64,000 nt of DNA from G963668345 sp965226215. GTDB lineage: Bacteria; Acidobacteriota; Terriglobia; Bryobacterales; UBA6623. Numbering within the stretch: the stretch's first letter is position 1; each line of letters begins with the position of its first letter. Positions 8,609 to 16,435 of this stretch are shown here, piece after piece. Location of the stretch: positions 2,728,001 through 2,792,000 of the forward strand of contig CBDDCH010000002.1 of the NCBI GenBank assembly GCA_965226215.1, written 5' to 3'. The position numbers and the translations under genes were made by a program. Under the pieces are notes generated by a model. It was given only the letters and a program-made list of their open reading frames with translations, ran no database searches and was not told the DNA's origin.

Positions 8609-10078
8609 TCACCCCAGCATCTGCCGCACGCTAAGGAACGCAAACGTCCCGTAAAACGCCGCGCACAGTACCAACGTAACCTGTCTCCAGAGCGGCGGTC
8701 GAAGTTCGGGCGGCAACAGAGTTCGGTTTACATGAAGTGCATGCATGCACAGCAGAATCATGAATGCCGCGGAGATATTGGCGCTAATTTGAAAGAGGAA
8801 AATCGGCGGCGCGAGCTGCAGAGCTATCACGCCCCAGACCATATTGCCGCCGAGCAGTGCGTAGTATACCCAGCGGATGTCTCCGCCCCGCCATCTCCGC
8901 ACCCGGGCGCTGCCGGACCACAGAAGATCCGTTGTAACTCGGACGAAAGTGTCCACCCCAGTCAGCGAAGTGCTGAAAAGGATCCAAAAGCCGCAGATCA
9001 AGGTCAAGAACCAGAACGCCGGCCCACCCAGCGCCGAAAGCCCGTTGGCAACTTCCGCCGCCACGGCCAATCCTCGCAAGTCCTTCCCGGCAGGCAACAC
9101 CTGAACCGCGAGGACGCACGGCAGGAACATGCTGGCGATCCCTCCGGCAAGAAAGATGCCGTATTGATCCAGCTTGGCAAACCAAAACCAAAGCTTCCAT
9201 TTCTTGCGGTTTTCCGGTGTCAGCGGGAAGACCTTCCCGGTCTTGGCGAGTTTTACCTCCCGCCCGGCGAACAGTGTCGGGATATAGCCGACCACCGATC
9301 CCATACCGAAACCCTTGTCACGGTACCAATTCGTCAGAACGGCATTCGAGACGCCGCCTGCTCCCGAGCTGGCCGCAAAAGCAGCGATCAGGAACCAGTC
9401 AAGGCTGCCTTCCGACTCGCCTCCGCGCATCCATTCAAAAAGGACAAGCCCCCGGATGGCTTGCCCCCAAATTGACAAGGGCACGAAAATGACAACCGTG
9501 ATCGCCATGTAGATAAGGACCCAGGAGACCATAAACCAGCTCAGACCCTCGAGCGTGCGCTCGATTTTGCGGCCCGCGAGTAAAATGATCCCGCAGGCCA
9601 GATAGACCAGCGAACCAAGAAGAGCAACCAACCCTCTGTCCTGCTCATCGTTCGGTAGCTGGCCCAGAATGCAGGCTGCCAGCGCCCCCGCGGCTAAACC
9701 TGCCATGTTAGGCCAGCCGGTCCCCAACCAAGTGAAAAAGGCATAGATCGACCCCCAAAAATAGGGTCCCGGCCGGGTCCGCATGAACCCCGTAAAGATT
9801 GGCTCGCCACTGTACAGCGTGTATCGTACAAGCTCCAGGTTGAGCTGAGTCTGCAGAAAGACCGCAACCACCGCTATCGACATCAGCGATAGCCCGTATT
9901 TGACGGTGACGGTAGGTCCCATCAACCACTCACCGCCGCCGATCGAGGCGGCCAACATGATGGCACCCGGACCAATGGTCCGAAACACTTCGCCCAGACG
10001 CCTTCCGGGGGGCGCCGGGAGATCGGCGAGTTGCCAGGGTGGCAGTTTTCCAGCGGGGACTTGGTCGGAGTCAGTCAA
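8609..10078 (-). CDS. Nramp-related membrane transporter lacking the canonical metal-site motif
   Basis: The protein has 489 residues with 11-12 hydrophobic segments and an Nramp-like N-terminus (GPGAIMLAASIGGGEWLMGP). True Nramp Mn2+/Fe2+ carriers have DPGN in the first helix. Here the same place reads SIGGGE, and the sixth-helix region reads AASSGAGGVSNAV, so the known metal-coordinating set is absent. This fits a divergent Nramp-related clade whose substrate is uncertain; metal transport should not be assumed. The gene is alone on its strand between two IS110 fragments. Confidence 0.75.
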   Translation of the reverse strand: MTDSDQVPAGKLPPWQLADLPAPPGRRLGEVFRTIGPGAIMLAASIGGGEWLMGPTVTVKYGLSLMSIAVVAVFLQTQLNLELVRYTLYSGEPIFTGFMRTRPGPYFWGSIYAFFTWLGTGWPNMAGLAAGALAACILGQLPNDEQDRGLVALLGSLVYLACGIILLAGRKIERTLEGLSWFMVSWVLIYMAITVVIFVPLSIWGQAIRGLVLFEWMRGGESEGSLDWFLIAAFAASSGAGGVSNAVLTNWYRDKGFGMGSVVGYIPTLFAGREVKLAKTGKVFPLTPENRKKWKLWFWFAKLDQYGIFLAGGIASMFLPCVLAVQVLPAGKDLRGLAVAAEVANGLSALGGPAFWFLTLICGFWILFSTSLTGVDTFVRVTTDLLWSGSARVRRWRGGDIRWVYYALLGGNMVWGVIALQLAPPIFLFQISANISAAFMILLCMHALHVNRTLLPPELRPPLWRQVTLVLCAAFYGTFAFLSVRQMLG

Positions 10079-10218
10079 ATGGGGTTGCCTCTTGATACGC
10101 TTAGATTAGAGATCCTAGTGGACTGTTTCAATGTATAGGGTCGAGATGGAAAGATTCTCCTGGAGGCATAATGCTGCGCCCGGCCCTGGGGCCGGCGCGG
10201 AAACCAACCAGGAGGATC

Positions 10219-10350
10219 ATGCTCCTGAAAGGACTTCACTATATCGGACTCGACGTCCACAAGAAAACCAGCCGCTACGTGATCAAGACCTACGCCGGTC
10301 AGCTCGTCGGCCGCGGTCAAGTTGTCGCCAGCCCGCCCGCCCTCAGCAGT
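10219..10350 (+). pseudogene. IS110-family transposase, N-terminal stub
   Basis: ATG 10219 follows a strong AGGAGG site and opens LHYIGLDVHKKTSRYVIKTY, the RuvC-like start of IS110 transposases with the first catalytic Asp in GLDVHK. After about 42 residues the similarity ends and a dispersed repeat begins (10370-10421). In IS110-group elements the non-coding leader upstream of the transposase can hold the bridge RNA, so 10100-10218 may be a remnant of that leader; this is a guess. Confidence 0.75.
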
Positions 10351-10369
10351 GGGGCGCAACAACTAGATG

Positions 10370-10421
10370 CGGAAATGTCGGGCTGGAGAGCCCGACACAG
10401 CACGCTGAAAGCGTGCGCCAC
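10370..10421. repeat. Dispersed repeat R8, copy a
   Basis: A ~52-base unit with internal hairpins (TGTCGGGCTGGAGAGCCCGACA and the ACGCTGAAAGCGTGCG core). A copy in reverse orientation lies at 51671-51722 with only a few differences. The GTGGCGCACGC core also recurs near 14148-14158 and 27757-27767. Confidence 0.75.
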
Positions 10422-10489
10422 CTCGCCAGGACCAGAAAGTGTTGTCTGGGACAGCTTACTGGCGGGAGGTTCTGACCAGGGGGGGAACA

Positions 10490-11761
10490 ATGCCCAAAGC
10501 GATCAGTCACACCGTCAAGCACTGGGGGAAGAACCCTGGAGATGCGGATGTGGAGATTCCCGTTGCCGAGGATCTCGTCACGGTCCCCGGTATACCGGCG
10601 CGCGAGAACGACGTTTCCTTTTACAGCCGGACGTATCCTCTAGAGGCCCAGTTTGTCGAGAAGTCCGCGGATCGGGAATGGGAATGGAGCGTCTGGAGTG
10701 AGGAGCTAACCGAGTTTCACAAGGGTCACAACGAACGAAACCGTGCTCTGGTGGATGCGGCGGAGTCATCGGGCGACCTCGAGCCGACAGGTAAGGCCGA
10801 GCTGGGAAAGGACCTGACAGAGGAAATACGTGCCAAGGCCCGGCAACTGGGCGCCGCGGAAGTCGGTTTTGCCAAGCTGGACCGAAGGTATGTCTACGCC
10901 AGCAGAAGGGACTGGGTGAAGTACCGGCACGCCGTGTGCCTGGCGGTGGAGCAAGACTACGAACGGACTCAGAAGATCACCAGCGTCGAAGCCGAGCACG
11001 CTCACTTCGGCGCTTACGAGGAGATCGGAGCCCTGGCCTTGGAACTCATCGATTACATCCGCGCTCGGGGCTACCACGGTCAGATGCACAGTCCCAGCGA
11101 CGAGTCTGTACTATACATACCCATGTTCGTTGCCGCCGGCCTTGGTCAGCTGGGAGCGAACGGGCAGCTGCTGTCGCCGCACTTCGGGTCCCGGTGCCGT
11201 CTGGCGATCGTCACCACGGATGCACCGGTAACCTACGACAAGCCGGTGGACTACGGGATCCACAAGTTCTGCCAGACATGCCAGGTCTGTGTCAGGCGAT
11301 GCCCCGCCCGGGCCTTGGTCAAGGAGCAGGTTTGGTGGCGCGGTGTACACAAGAACAAGGTGATCTACGACCGCTGCCGTCCCGTGATGGCACGGTTCGA
11401 CGGTTGCGCGGTGTGCATGAAGGTTTGTCCCATCCAGCGTTACGGAATGAAGGCTGTGATGGAGCACTACGTTGCCACCGGCCAGGTACTCGGCAAGGGA
11501 ACAGACGAGCTGGAGGGCTTCACGCTGAGCGGCGAATACTTCGGCGTCGGCCAGCTTCCCGAATTGGACAGCAAGACCTTTCAGTTTCCCCACGGGCCGA
11601 AAGATGAGTGGCTCTTTCAGCAGTTCAAGGAGAGGCTCAAGAAGGAAGGCGTACCGCCCGCCCACCAGCTGCAGCGGTTCGCCCAGGCCGTGAAACGGAT
11701 CCTGGACAAGGGACAATCAACCAGATACGACCAGGTTGAGCCAACCGGCGACATCGAATAA
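10490..11761 (+). CDS. Reductive-dehalogenase-like 4Fe-4S protein (no Tat signal)
   Basis: The protein has 423 residues. The middle part (LGQLGANGQLLSPHFGSRCR, then LAIVTTDAPV) is shared by reductive dehalogenases and the related epoxyqueuosine reductase QueG. In those proteins this domain binds a corrinoid. Two ferredoxin clusters follow: CQTCQVCVRRCP and CAVCMKVCP. No Tat signal is present, which separates it from respiratory RdhA enzymes and suggests a cytoplasmic reductase. ATG 10490 follows a purine-rich GGGGGG site. No membrane-anchor gene (rdhB) is adjacent. The substrate is unknown. Confidence 0.8.
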   Translation: MPKAISHTVKHWGKNPGDADVEIPVAEDLVTVPGIPARENDVSFYSRTYPLEAQFVEKSADREWEWSVWSEELTEFHKGHNERNRALVDAAESSGDLEPTGKAELGKDLTEEIRAKARQLGAAEVGFAKLDRRYVYASRRDWVKYRHAVCLAVEQDYERTQKITSVEAEHAHFGAYEEIGALALELIDYIRARGYHGQMHSPSDESVLYIPMFVAAGLGQLGANGQLLSPHFGSRCRLAIVTTDAPVTYDKPVDYGIHKFCQTCQVCVRRCPARALVKEQVWWRGVHKNKVIYDRCRPVMARFDGCAVCMKVCPIQRYGMKAVMEHYVATGQVLGKGTDELEGFTLSGEYFGVGQLPELDSKTFQFPHGPKDEWLFQQFKERLKKEGVPPAHQLQRFAQAVKRILDKGQSTRYDQVEPTGDIE

Positions 11762-12526
11762 GGGCTGGCAGCCGGCGAAAGTCCTTCGCCTCAAAAAACG
11801 GGGAGATACGAAAGCGCGGGTCTAACAAAAACCCGGGGTCCGCGCTAAAAAACCTGCACGAACCTGTGACGGCACATTCCCACGATGGGTGTTACGTGGG
11901 TGTTTTGGCCGGATTTGAGCGGATTTCCCTTAAAATTCTCCGCACCCGCGTAGTAAAAGCCCATCTTCTACTTCGACTATACAGCATGTGCCAAGGGGTT
12001 ATGGGCTAAAAGGCACTTATACGATTGATTTCATTGGGTCGGAGTTGCTGTGACTGGTGATGGATGAGAAACGAGTGCTGAGGGCGAGCCGAGAGTAGGG
12101 GCGGGGTTAGTCGGTAGAGAAGGGGACCGGCCCGCGCAGCGACCGGTTGGACCCCACCCCATACCCCGATCGGTCGTCGGAGGACGACCGATCGCCAAGC
12201 CTCTAGTCGATATCATAAGTTACTAAAAAATAAACAGTTGTCCTAGAATTGGGTTTGTTTCGTTATTTTTGTTTTCGAGTCTCGGGCCCGACCCAAACGG
12301 GCCCACCGACCTTCTGGTCTTATTTTACCCGCCGGGACCAAGATTTCTCCCGGTCGGTGGCCCTAAGTCATTCTTAGAGGTTTCCGTCGGTGACACTCAG
12401 ATCGGATTGGGGCCAACGGCAAAGGTCCGAATCCTAGTTCTTTCCGAGTTGGCCGTTCAAGTGAAGCTGAAGCCGGGCTAGGAAATGCCGCGGATCTCAA
12501 AAGCGAGACCGCGCTACGGGGCTTAG
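11762..12526. other. Gene-free stretch with a perfect 12-bp hairpin
   Basis: No protein gene is recognised. A perfect inverted repeat at 12167-12194 pairs CGATCGGTCGTC with its complement around a GGAG loop. An AT-rich patch at 12200-12270 follows. A second pair, CCACCGACC near 12300 and GGTCGGTGG near 12352, can close a larger stem. The role is unknown. Confidence 0.5.
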
Positions 12527-12561
12527 ACGCGGACCCTGGAAAGGCGCCAGGTCCGCGCTAC
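12527..12561. repeat. REP-like hairpin R2, copy a
   Basis: GCGGACC pairs with GGTCCGC around a short loop. A nearly identical copy lies at 16881-16915, directly beside the REP-associated transposase gene. Confidence 0.8.
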
Positions 12562-12576
12562 AGATCCACGGGGCTG

Positions 12577-12598
12577 ATGTCGCCATTCGTGGCGACAT
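12577..12598. repeat. UUCG-loop hairpin R3, copy a
   Basis: Perfect palindrome: ATGTCGCCA, TTCG loop, TGGCGACAT. The same unit recurs at 27781-27802 with one end base changed. Confidence 0.8.
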
Positions 12599-12652
12599 GT
12601 CCCTGGGGTGAACCCCTCCGCTGAGACAATCGGCGGTAGCGACACTCGCCGT

Positions 12653-13726
12653 TCAATGGTTTTCCCTTCTCCCCATAGCCTCTTCTGTTCTAGCATGGTC
12701 CTCGGCGGGTGAAGCGGAGGCGGGCTCTGGTGGAGACCAACCCGCCGAGGAATAGCCGGCCGGAGACTCATCGAAACGATGGTTCGGGGAGCCGGCTGCG
12801 GTCGGCTTCTCGTTCAGCAACCCCTTCCCATCGGATCGATAGATCTCCTGCTGCCTAAAAAAACTCATCGTCGCTCCGGCGCAAGCCGCCTTCGTCCCGG
12901 CGGCCCGCTCGAACTCCTCGGGGGGCCGATAGCCCAGCGCCGAATGCAGACGGCAGCGGTTGTAGTAGCGCTCGATGAAGTCCTCGATGTTCGCGCGCAG
13001 GTGATCGAGATCCTGATAATCGTTGACGTAGATCTCCTCCCGCTTGAGCGTCTTGATGAAGCTCTCACAACTGGCATTGTCGTAGGGGTTCGCCGGCCGA
13101 CTCATGCTGGGGATCGCTTGCTGGCGGCGCAAGCTCCTCACGTAGGCGCCGGAAGCGTACTGCACACCGCGATCGGAGTGATGGACCAGGCCGGGCGGCG
13201 GTTGCCGTTCGGCCATCGCCTGCTCCAGTGCCGCCAGCGGCAAGCGGGCGGCCAGCGTTCTCTCCAGCGCCCAGCCCACCACCTTCCGCGAGTAGGCGTC
13301 CAAGACCACGGCCAGATAAACGAACTCGGCCTTCAGCCGGATGTAGGTGATGTCGGCCACCCACAGCTGATTGATCCCGGTCAGCTTGATGCGGGCGGCT
13401 AGGTTGAGGTAAACCTCCAGCGGATGATCGGCCTCCGTGGTGGCCACGAACGCCCGGGGTTGGACCCCGAGCAACCCGTCCTGGCGCATGATCCGCGCCA
13501 CGCGCTTGCGGTTCACCACCATCCCCCGCCGGCGGAGTTCCGCCGCGACCCTGCGGTAGCCATAGCGTCGCCGATGTTCGAGGGCAACCTCTTGGATCGC
13601 CGACCGCACTTCCATGTCTTCTTCCAGCGGCATCTGCTCTTTGAATGACCGATAGAAACCCGCCCGGCTCACTGGGGCCAGCCGGCACATCCGCTCGACA
13701 CTCAGTCTGCCTTGCAGCGGCATCAA
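12653..13726 (-). CDS. IS3-family transposase OrfB (DDE integrase)
   Basis: The protein has 357 residues, with an HTH_21-like region (YGYRRVAAELRRRG) and the rve integrase core. The catalytic residues are visible as WVADITYI (D), HSDRGVQY (D) and NASCESFIKTLKRE (E). The ~75 residues after YRPPEEFERAAG extend beyond the usual family end and overlap the element terminus. Its ATG lies inside the last codons of orfA (ATGA overlap), so it is either reinitiated or made by frameshifting. Confidence 0.9.
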   Translation of the reverse strand: MMPLQGRLSVERMCRLAPVSRAGFYRSFKEQMPLEEDMEVRSAIQEVALEHRRRYGYRRVAAELRRRGMVVNRKRVARIMRQDGLLGVQPRAFVATTEADHPLEVYLNLAARIKLTGINQLWVADITYIRLKAEFVYLAVVLDAYSRKVVGWALERTLAARLPLAALEQAMAERQPPPGLVHHSDRGVQYASGAYVRSLRRQQAIPSMSRPANPYDNASCESFIKTLKREEIYVNDYQDLDHLRANIEDFIERYYNRCRLHSALGYRPPEEFERAAGTKAACAGATMSFFRQQEIYRSDGKGLLNEKPTAAGSPNHRFDESPAGYSSAGWSPPEPASASPAEDHARTEEAMGRRENH

Positions 13727-14070
13727 CTCCCGGATTTGGTCGTAGACGCCTTCTCGCCACAGCTGCCGCTGCCGTGGCGTCGAGCCTCGATTTTTTGCAA
13801 GGCACCTTTGAAAAAATCCACTTCCAGCGTCTTATCCCCCAACAGACGCTGCAACGCGCGGATCTCCTGGCGCAGTTCCCGCTCGCGGGAGGCGACCGGC
13901 GGACCGGGCCCCTCCTCCGTCGGCTCCATCCGATTTCGCCACCTGTACAGCAGCCCTCGGTGAATCCCCAGCTCCTTCGACAGCGCTGTCACGCTCTGGC
14001 AGCTTTTCAGCCGCTCCAGTGCCATCTTCCGGTATTCTTCGGGAAACTTGTAAACTCGTCTCTTGCCCAC
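13723..14070 (-). CDS. IS3-family transposase OrfA (HTH)
   Basis: A 115-residue helix-turn-helix protein: YKFPEEYRKMALERLKSCQS leads into the recognition helices (ALSKELGIHRGLLYRWRN). A leucine-zipper-like tail (ELRQEIRALQRLLGDKTLEV) dimerises OrfA in this family. It directly precedes orfB. Confidence 0.85.
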   Translation of the reverse strand: MGKRRVYKFPEEYRKMALERLKSCQSVTALSKELGIHRGLLYRWRNRMEPTEEGPGPPVASRERELRQEIRALQRLLGDKTLEVDFFKGALQKIEARRHGSGSCGEKASTTKSGS

Positions 14071-14237
14071 TCGCAGTTCCTTTCCCGGCTAAAGTGTCGC
14101 TATCACGACTGTCTCATTTTGGGGGTTCACTCCAGCACGCAAGACTGCGTGCGCCACAAAAGCAAGAAGCCCCGCGCTGCGAAACTCGTGTGTAGCAAGC
14201 CCAATGGGGTCCGATCGAATGTCAGGAAAGTGGTGGA

Positions 14238-15218
14238 CTAGAGGCTGCCACAGGGCTTGACTGCCTCCAAGCGAGCCCATAGTGATCTGGCCTCTGTAGG
14301 ATTGAGTCGGCTAAGATATCCAAGTTTTCGGACCACTCGATTGTACTGCGCACAATACCAAGATTCGCGTATAGCCGAGGGATTCTGGCGCGCCAGAACT
14401 TCACAGTCGTGGACGATTTGGCGCGCTTCCGAACGTCTTTTCCTTTTAGCCGCTGTTCGTCGGTTTACGACCACACCCGTCGCAACCATCTGGCGTGAAC
14501 TTCTTCGGATACTGTGCTTGCTGGAGTTGAGTCGGTACCCATAGCTCCTGCACATCGACCGGACGCAACTAAGAATCTCCTGAATCTGCCCACCGCAAAG
14601 AACGGCTTTCGATGATATTGTGATGTCGTCTATGTAGCGGCTGTACTGAAGGCCCTTCGAGCGAAGATAGACGAGGAGATCGGGCTCACGCTCCCAAAGA
14701 ACAAGATTGGCAACAAAGGTGCTCGTCTTCGCACCCTGCGGCAATTGACCGTTCAGAGTTGTCAGTTCCGTCAGGCATCGAGAAACCTCCTCAGAGAATC
14801 CCAATAGTGAGTGCCAGACACGAAATACAAGGTCGGGGGGCGTTGACGGGAAGAAATCTTTGATATCTTCGTTTATGAGGATCTTACGCCCCACGTGAAG
14901 TTGAGCGTTTCGTACAGAGTCGCGTGGGTTTTTAGGGTCGTAGATACCTCCTTGAAAGTAGCCCGGCCAGAGGACTTTCCTGAATATCTGTGACTGAATC
15001 ATTCCCTGAATCCACTTAAGCCTTGGCTTTGCATTCACCGTTGCTCGAATAGACCCGTCTTTCTTTTTGATCCGTCGACCAGGCCCATAGTGCGCCTCAG
15101 CGTGACGAGCGATTTGTGTTACCACGTCCGGTTCCTGCCGCAGCATCCGACACAGCGACGCATACGAGCTGATGCGAGCAAATGGGTAGCGAGGCCGAAG
15201 GAGAGAATATTCACTCAT
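14238..15218 (-). CDS. Retron-type reverse transcriptase
   Basis: The enzyme has 326 residues, the usual retron RT length. Motifs in order: NAQLH at 104-108 (the NAxxH region X of retron RTs), INEDIKDFFPS with Asp118 (RT domain 3), LPQGAKTS at 159-166 (domain 4), YIDD at 195-198 (catalytic YxDD), and ATGVVVN at 246-252, matching the retron VTG region with A for V. Retron RTs prime on a 2'-OH of their own non-coding RNA and make branched msDNA. No maturase or endonuclease domain is present, which argues against a group II intron. The gene overlaps the XRE gene by 8 bases and belongs to a four-part cassette with the RNA at 15774-16068. Transfer is likely, given the IS3 element directly downstream. 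Confidence 0.92.
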   Translation of the reverse strand: MSEYSLLRPRYPFARISSYASLCRMLRQEPDVVTQIARHAEAHYGPGRRIKKKDGSIRATVNAKPRLKWIQGMIQSQIFRKVLWPGYFQGGIYDPKNPRDSVRNAQLHVGRKILINEDIKDFFPSTPPDLVFRVWHSLLGFSEEVSRCLTELTTLNGQLPQGAKTSTFVANLVLWEREPDLLVYLRSKGLQYSRYIDDITISSKAVLCGGQIQEILSCVRSMCRSYGYRLNSSKHSIRRSSRQMVATGVVVNRRTAAKRKRRSEARQIVHDCEVLARQNPSAIRESWYCAQYNRVVRKLGYLSRLNPTEARSLWARLEAVKPCGSL

Positions 15219-15489
15219 ACATCAATTCGAGTACGGCAGCTGACAGTTTTTCCCTGATAGTCTCGTCCATTCCTTTCAGGTCTTCCTTGTCGGCGGCAAG
15301 AAAGACAATCAAGCTGAGCGGAATTCGCAGCGCCAGTGCTATGCTCTGAAGCGACGCCAAACCGGGGTCTCGTTTATTGCTTTCGATCATAGACACGTAG
15401 GACAAGGACAATTCAGATTTTTCAGCAAGCTCGCGTTGATTCATGCCCCGTTGACCACGGCACATTTTGATGGCCCTGCCGACATTCAT
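15211..15489 (-). CDS. XRE-family helix-turn-helix protein of the retron cassette
   Basis: A 92-residue Cro/CI-type DNA-binding protein. The HTH runs over about residues 5-60 (NQRELAEKSELSLSYVSMIE). A short C-terminal helical tail follows. Its stop codon overlaps the RT start, so the two are translationally coupled. In the cassette it may be a repressor of the operon, the effector or antitoxin part, or a sensor of the msDNA; the sequence cannot decide. XRE/HTH partners are known for some catalogued retrons. Confidence 0.88.
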   Translation of the reverse strand: MNVGRAIKMCRGQRGMNQRELAEKSELSLSYVSMIESNKRDPGLASLQSIALALRIPLSLIVFLAADKEDLKGMDETIREKLSAAVLELMYE

Positions 15490-15548
15490 TTGTTATCGCC
15501 CAAGCCTCGAATCTGCTAGTCTCCGAAGGAGTTGTATGGTCTGGTGCA

Positions 15549-15797
15549 TCATTCTCGAAGCCTGCTAAGGAGTTCGGCAACCCCATCGAGCAGCCCAACA
15601 AAACGGCCCAAAACCATCAGGCCATGTTGAACAGACTCGTGAAAGTCACTTCCCTCTGCAGATTCCGAGCGGCAAGATCGAATGCGCTCGATAGCGTTAT
15701 CGATCTCTGCCAGGATACTGGGGTCATGGCTATCGTCTAACTGCCTACGAAGCGCGAGGAGCGCATCGAGGCAGCGCAGAACATTGTGGTTATTCAT
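15549..15797 (-). CDS. Small helical protein, first gene of the retron cassette
   Basis: An 82-residue protein with no recognised domain. The sequence (starting MNNHNVLRCLDALLALRRQL) is rich in amphipathic helices, with one hydrophobic stretch near residues 60-78 (LMVLGRFVGLLDGVAELL). ATG 15797 is the natural start, because upstream the frame loses coding character and the predicted retron RNA begins. Codons 3-8 lie inside the a2 arm of that RNA, so translation and RNA folding may compete. It is 59 bases upstream of the XRE gene. It is a candidate effector or accessory protein; function unknown. Confidence 0.6.
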   Translation of the reverse strand: MNNHNVLRCLDALLALRRQLDDSHDPSILAEIDNAIERIRSCRSESAEGSDFHESVQHGLMVLGRFVGLLDGVAELLSRLRE

Positions 15798-16068
15798 AGG
15801 TTCGTCTCCGTGCCCGAGTTGGGCGCGCGTGAACCCGAGACCGGGAGCGGAGGAATAGCCATACTCCCCAGACCACCAACCCAAAAAAGCTAGCTGCGCG
15901 GTGACAGCAGAGCGCGGGGCCAGACCAGACCGTACAACTACAGTGCCTTTGTCTGAAGGCTCTGGTGTGGTTCCAACCCGCCCGCCTGAAAGGCCCTTGC
16001 GGGCCGCCCACTCGAAGTGAGCGTTACAACTTCTCCGCAGTCTCATTCCAATCACAACGTTTCTGCAC
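15774..16068 (-). ncRNA. Predicted retron msr-msd RNA
   Basis: On the minus strand the segment starts with a1 = GTGCAGAAACGTTGTGATT (16068-16050) and ends with a2 = AACCACAATGTTCTGCGC (15791-15774). These pair over 18 positions with one bulged A, one mismatch and two G-U pairs, as the a1/a2 arms of retron RNAs do. Just inside a1 come two compact hairpins: GCTCACT-TCG-AGTGGGC (16022-16006) and GGCCC-GCAA-GGGCC (16005-15992), like msr stem-loops. The remaining ~200 bases would be the msd. A G directly follows a1 (16049) and could be the branch residue, though the usual AGC context is not obvious. The length of about 295 nt is plausible. No folding program was run. Confidence 0.65.
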
Positions 16069-16072
16069 GTAC

Positions 16073-16090
16073 CCCACCGATCGCGGTGGG
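16073..16090. promoter_or_regulatory. Perfect hairpin just upstream of the retron RNA
   Basis: CCCACCG-ATCG-CGGTGGG forms a 7-bp stem with a 4-base loop, 4 bases upstream of the predicted a1 arm in the cassette's direction. It could be an operator for the XRE protein or part of the RNA leader. The remaining DNA up to 16435 shows no gene. Confidence 0.4.
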
Positions 16091-16435
16091 CCTTGTACAC
16101 CATACTACCAGAAGTATCGCGCACCGGCAAGTCAAATTTCACTAAGGGTGAACTACGACCATGTGTCTGTGACCGTTCCATTGGGTTACTGCGGTTCAAA
16201 ACGAGAGCCGCCTCCCGTTTGATCTATAGAAGTGACTTGAAATGAGTAGCTTACGTTCTCAAGCGCCAAAATGGACTACGCGTTCTTTCGGCGCGTAGCG
16301 CAGGGCACGGAGAGACCTGCAGCTCTTTCGGATGATCGTGCCGGGGGGGGACAGGGTAGGCGAAGAGGGATTGTGTCGAGACCGTCAGCTTGAAGGCTGC
16401 GGGGTCAGGCAAAAGCGCCTAGACAGCGCGACAAG

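Larger units (their letters stand above)
12608..14130 (-). mobile_element. IS3-family insertion sequence
   Basis: Imperfect terminal repeats bound the element. The left end starts GTGAACCCC and contains TGAGACA...TAGCGACA; the complement of the right end starts GTGAACCCCC and has the same TGAGACA...TAGCGACA blocks. It holds orfA and orfB overlapping by four bases. No clear target duplication was found, so the exact ends could be off by a few bases. Confidence 0.8.

Noticed and set aside
8213..9475. A 420-codon plus-strand frame opposite the Nramp-like gene
   Set aside because: It has no family features, and the minus-strand frame has clear membrane helices. The long antisense frame is a by-product of high GC.
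14238..15218. Reverse transcriptase as a group II intron maturase or diversity-generating retroelement
   Set aside because: There is no maturase or endonuclease domain and no intron structure; there is no template/variable repeat pair nearby. The NAxxH and VTG-like motifs point to a retron.
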